A stretch of DNA of 64,000 nt from the NCBI RefSeq assembly GCF_964204865.1, contig NC_135250.1, forward strand, positions 28,387,395 through 28,451,394. The letters are read 5' to 3'. Below the pieces are notes generated by a model, which did not search any database, was not told the origin of the DNA, and saw only the letters and a list, made by a program, of their open reading frames with translations. Positions 59,501-64,000 of this stretch are shown piece by piece (position 1 is the stretch's first letter; every line of letters begins with the position of its first letter). The DNA comes from Styela clava. Its lineage: Eukaryota; Chordata; Ascidiacea; Stolidobranchia; Styelidae. Both the position numbers and the translations under genes were made by a program.

Positions 59501-62500
59501 AGTGGAATTTTCTGCAAAAAAAATAAAAATATAAACAAAAACTTGTTATTGCCGTTTTAGCTAGAATAAATTATATAATTCATATAAAACAGGGCTGTGG
59601 GAGTCGGAGCAATACAATTTTTTACGTTGAAAGCATCATCATCTTTTCCTCGTTTCTTCATTTCATTCATAAAAGCATCGATAAAGTCCCGGATGTCTGA
59701 ATCATCAAAGTTAGATTCGTGTTCTTCTACAAAATCACGTAGATATGCTAAAAATAGAATACTATTTTTCTTTGCAGTATTTACTTGTGGAATCAATAAA
59801 TATGTATAATATAAATAACAAGAAAACGATGCTCAAATATATGGACGCGCAATAGTAAGGGTATACAGTCTGTCACAGTAGCCAACCGGTACTCATTAAT
59901 CACGACTTCGTCGGACCATAAGACCTCTAATGCGAAGGCGCAGCCGTCACAGGAAGCGAAATACTTGATTTTGGTGAAGTCACCGAACACAAAAAAAAAA
60001 CGATAAAAATGAGTCTTTTGCTAACAAAAACTGACAAGAAACTGAATTATATATGTAATTGGTATTATATTTGCATAACGCAATTCCGATAAATTAACGT
60101 CCAGTAGAAAACATTTCTTGCACGATGCATTATTTAATGCCCCGCCCCAACTTTTACGACGACCCTGGGCAAATTCTGTTACAAGCCTTCGCTGAAATGG
60201 AAGAAGCAATTCTTTATAGTTTTAGCAAAATCTTGTTTGTTCAATGTTTGGCTACCCGATTGGAGCCACTTGATATTGACATTTGGTTTAGGGCTCTACA
60301 ACGGGCTGCCCGCCTGTCACAACCCGGCCCGCCAATCTATTTACCGTGGCCCTTGTCCACACTCATATTTGTCCCCATCAAGCATAAAATCCTAATCATA
60401 CAGTTTATGTTCGAAAAGGGCGTTCACATGGATAAAATTACATAATTTTTTTCTATTGTCGTCCCATTAAATATTTCGCCGATTCTTCCAGTGCTTTTAT
60501 TACTGCAAGAGTGTAAGGATCCGCAATAGCCGCATTCTCTTCTCTTGCTTACTCCGCTAAATTGCAACATAGTTTTGTTCAATTTATTCACTATGTTCTA
60601 CTTCATGAAATATGAAATGTTCAAAAAGGACTTTGAGTTGGGGTGCGCGGGACTAACCTCTCTATGCCTTCATGCTATTTGATCTGTATGCGTATACTGC
60701 AAGAATGCTGAAGCAATAAATCATATGACTATTCTATTTAATTCAAGAGTCTTGCTGCACACTAACACAAATGTATTTCTGTAACGTTCCGTCTGACCAA
60801 AGTCAGACTTTCTCAGACAAGCAGTTTACAATAAACGGAAAAACATGTTACAGAAATACATTTGTGTTAGTGTGCAGCAGGACTCTTGAATTGATTCAAA
60901 TATATGTTTCAATTCAAACTAGAGATCTTTAAGATATGTGAGAGCATGTTCACGATAGTTGTCTGGAATCTTTGTTTGTTTATTATGTGCGCGAAATTGT
61001 TTCCCGCTCGTTCAAATGACTTATCTTTGAAGTAATGACAAATACTTTCGTGTATCTCTAAGCTTTGAAATACCTACACAAATAAAAATCACTTAGTAGT
61101 AAAATAAAAAATTTACAAAAAAAAAATGTTGACGGATCAAGCACGGATCATAGTTGAATGCCTAAAATGATTTTAGTTAGTGCGGGAATAATTCACAAAA
61201 CATGAACATAAACGTAATATAGTCCAAAAATAACTATTATGACCAAGGATGGTAGTACGAATATATTCGTCATACGGAAAAAAAGAGTCACATACATTTC
61301 ATATTAGTATGAACTTAAAAATTATCAAAAAATCTTACCCATAAGACACTCTGTTTCGTCAGATGTAATTTTCACAAATTTGCTGAACGGAGGGATAAAA
61401 CGCAAAAAGGGTGCTATGGAAACAGCAAATAACATATGTGTATGAGAGTTGACTCCAGACCTTTAAATAAAATAAAATTAAATAACCCTCAAGTGAGATA
61501 GAATTTGTGAATTATTACTTAGGTTTACATTGAGACTAATTCATTGAAGATTGGGATTTATTTAATGTTTTACATCGGATTCGGTTCGCACTCGTGATTG
61601 TTCTAATGTAATGGTTTGATTAACGTTAGTAATCTAATGGCAAGCTATTTTTTGAACATACATACGTGAATAGTTTCAAACTCAAATACAAATTTGTGCT
61701 CAGCCAATTATTTTTTCTCCAGTACCTTAAACTCGCAGATTAGAGGTTACGAATTCGTTCAATTATGTAGTCATCCATCGACAAACATTTAAAGTAAAAT
61801 TCATGATACGAATCATGGCACCATTCAGGGAACAATAATCGTGGTAACAAAGCAAAACTGGTTGAGACTTTGGATACATCAAAATGCGGGAATAAACTTC
61901 AATGTAGAAAACGAACAGTTTCTGGACAGTTTTTGAAGTAAAAATGCATTTTTTTCAAAATATTGTGTCTTCAAGTCTCAAGTCGTTCGTCAGGGGAGTA
62001 TCGCGGTCTGACCCCCCCCCCCCTCCTTTGAAATGTAAAAATAGCATTTTTCTGTATCAGAAATTACCCATTTGCAATTGAAACGCAATTTAGGACCTAA
62101 ATACATCTGAAAACACACGCTAGCTGTTACAATCTAACTTGGAAATTATAAATCTTGAAAACCTTGGAAATTACTGGGTTCGCCACTTTTTTTTGGTACT
62201 TAAAAACGCTTGTTTAACCATTAAAATCACATATAGTTTTGTCCATAGACGGGATACTAGCTGGCACAGATTTCAATTCCGATAAAAACCTGATTACGTA
62301 TGAGCTACCCTTGGTTTTTCAAATTTTGCATTAATTAATAATTAAATATATACAACTACCTTTTTTATTATTATTTAAAATTAGTTACCAATATTGAGCA
62401 TGGAATTGTCATTTTAATGGGATGTTCGATGGGGTGATAGAGAACAAGCATAATATGCTATTGGATGGGATGGGACGGAAAATTGTGTCTAATGGACAAG

Positions 62501-63714
62501 ACTATGAATTAGTTACATTGATTTCTTATGCACGTGGTCATGCCTACATGAAATATTAATGAAGAAAATATACAACCCTACCTGAAATACCTACAATAAG
62601 CAGGAAAGAATATATACTTAGATATAAACTTACTGTTTCATAATTATCTCGACAATATGCCTGAATTTGTATTCGTGATAATCGAACCTGGAACCCAACA
62701 CTATCCGACAAACCATATTGGATAACGCGAGATTCAATTTCATCTAAAGAAACAATATAGAAATGCTAAAATACTATCGAATCAGAGGCTTTGCATCGGT
62801 ACCGGTGCGGTAAAATATTAGCGGTAGCAGAGAACCGAGTTTTCCGAAATGATCACCCAAAGAATGTTCCTATATTATATAAGAAAGTGTTGTCTTGAAT
62901 TAATTTAAAATGAAAATATGAGAAAGTGCGCGTTGGTAAAATACAAATAATGTTATAAAGATTTGTATCATAGATTTTAGGGTGTCGAAGTATTATATAT
63001 TATTACACGAATGCTCTCTCCGTTGCTCGATGTCAAACTCTCAATCAAGAATCTCGTTTCTTCAACAGCTCTTGTTTCCATATTTTTCTTGCCCACGCCC
63101 ATTCTGAAAAAATTCAGAAAAAAAACTACCAAATTAGTTAATACTAAACAAATAAAACAAGTGTTTCATAATGACACAAAACTGCTGAAGATTTTACAAT
63201 TATTTTTACGTGTAAGATGCAATATGTATATAACACTCGACCAGGTGGTAAGCGAAGCTTTAATTTATCTTCTAACATTTTAAACCGTTACACTCCTTAT
63301 ATAAAGAAAATCATCCATTTCATGAGCGTTTATTGAATGAGAACCACGTCATCCACGGTTTAATAATTTGCATAGACGATGTCAATCGTGAAAAAACCTG
63401 GTCTTCCCACAATATAGTAGATTCTTATTTAGTAGTGACATGTTGTGCAAAGCCTTCTTTAGAGTAAATGAGTATAAAAGCATTAAATTAGGATAATACA
63501 ATTTTGCATATATTTTATAAAAATTGAATACTTGTTTTCGGCATATAAAATTTGATATAAAATAGTACTCTTTCAATGTGGCATGGCCAATTTTGCTCAA
63601 AGATTTCCATGTTGGTCCATAATCCATTGTCAAGAACTCGCGGCCTTTGGTTATCAGCTCGAAATAAAGATTGTAGGGCCTCCCGGAAAACTTTTGTCCT
63701 TGTTTTACAAATGC
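56542..63714 (-). CDS. Gene G: CYP2-like cytochrome P450, exons 2-9 (exon 1 beyond the window)
   Basis: Exons on the minus strand are 63714-63569, 63103-63007, 62743-62634, 61460-61339, 59747-59626, 59511-59367, 58597-58434 and 56859-56542, giving 407 residues plus stop in phase with the C/F pattern. Exon 1 should lie about 350 bases past the right edge. FSGRP, ELIR, PERF and the haem loop FSIGLRRCMG are intact, and every exon is open. The C-helix reads WKSLSK (no WxxxR arginine). The I-helix reads AGSVIP: both threonines of AGxxTT are lost, including the one normally important for oxygen activation. This is either an enzyme with atypical chemistry or an early, still open pseudogene. Nearest relative is gene F. 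Confidence 0.87.
57024..57810. mobile_element. hAT-like element (787 bp) in intron 8 of gene G
   Basis: Orthologue of 36693-37524. Starts CAGTGGTTCCCAACCTGGGT, ends 'ggttggaaaccactg'. Flanks are AATTAAAC (57016-57023, one change) and GATTAAAC (57811-57818). Confidence 0.87.
57880..58166. mobile_element. Second hAT-like element (287 bp) in intron 8 of gene G
   Basis: Orthologue of 37594-37880, same length; right target copy CTCTAGAA at 58167-58174 and left copy CTGTAGAA at 57872-57879. Confidence 0.75.
60118..60560. mobile_element. Insertion of unknown type (443 bp) in intron 5 of gene G
   Basis: Orthologue of 39834-40269. Flanks ATTTC (60113-60117) and ATTGC (60561-60565). Absent from gene C. 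Confidence 0.65.
60740..60892. mobile_element. Palindromic MITE in intron 5 of gene G (best-preserved copy)
   Basis: The arms are inverted over about 45 bases: the left starts AATTCAAGAGTCTTGCTGCA and the right is the reverse complement with few changes. A GTCTGA...TCAGAC stem lies just inside the left arm. Interior about 60 bases, no coding capacity. Confidence 0.85.
60926..61073 (-). other. Exon-like open segment inserted only in intron 5 of gene G
   Basis: Minus-strand reading from 61073, directly after the acceptor-like ATTTGTGTAG, is open for about 50 codons: it starts VFQSLEIHESICHYF and continues KDKSFERAGNNFAHIINK. Genes C and F lack the whole segment 60924-61290. I do not recognise the protein. 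No donor was seen at its end, so it could be a terminal or truncated captured exon, or a transposon piece. Confidence 0.35.
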
Positions 63715-64000
63715 CTGAAGAATACATTTGTAACTATTTGTTAAATATAATTTGCGTAAATGTGCGCGTGTAGTGGGCTAGATTTTGTTCTCTCCAAACT
63801 AGAGTAGCTATTTATCTAACAGTTGCAGTACAAAGTCTTGATTGAAGTGAAATACGTATAAATACGCCTCATAAAAAAAAGAAAGATCGGTTTGCATTAA
63901 TAGACATTTTATAATTAATGGCAATGTTGTTATTGACATGAACCTCATAACGTGCTTATTTTTAAGATTAAAATTTAGAATTGCCTAGGAAAATTATAAA

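Overview
The window looks like AT-rich nuclear DNA from an animal. Coding sequence sits in short exons with GT/AG introns, and many small hAT-type elements lie in the introns and spacers. An invertebrate chordate such as a tunicate seems most likely, judging from the CYP2-type P450 array, small introns and base composition, but the species cannot be fixed from the sequence alone.

The window is one cytochrome P450 (CYP2-clan) tandem array. I rebuilt five genes, all on the minus strand with the same nine-exon plan and intron phases 0,2,0,2,1,0,1,0. They are gene A (1577-6822), gene B (9231-16131), gene C (18526-25345), gene F (36212-43788) and gene G (56542-63714, whose first exon lies beyond the right edge). 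A and B form one subfamily. C, F and G are recent tandem duplicates that share introns, flanks and old insertions. Between them lie broken copies: a 3' fragment at the left edge, pseudogene D (30057-32960, minus), pseudogene E (50459-53213, the only plus-strand P450) with a partial second copy (45686-46034), and several relics of exon 9.

The spacers at 25.4-30 kb and 44-50.5 kb are mosaics of repeats, including a block of about 1.5 kb present three times. Mobile elements are unusually readable here. Several have 8-bp target-site duplications, one is nested inside another, and C/F/G comparison gives filled and empty sites. Shared insertions show that F and G separated after C.

The intact genes should encode ER-anchored haem monooxygenases of about 493 residues. 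None has the usual acidic residue in the I-helix motif. C, F and G also lack the C-helix arginine of WxxxR, and G has lost the I-helix threonine. A self-contained two-exon small ORF resembling one RCC1 repeat (50622-51095, minus) sits in an intron of pseudogene E and is the most unexpected item.
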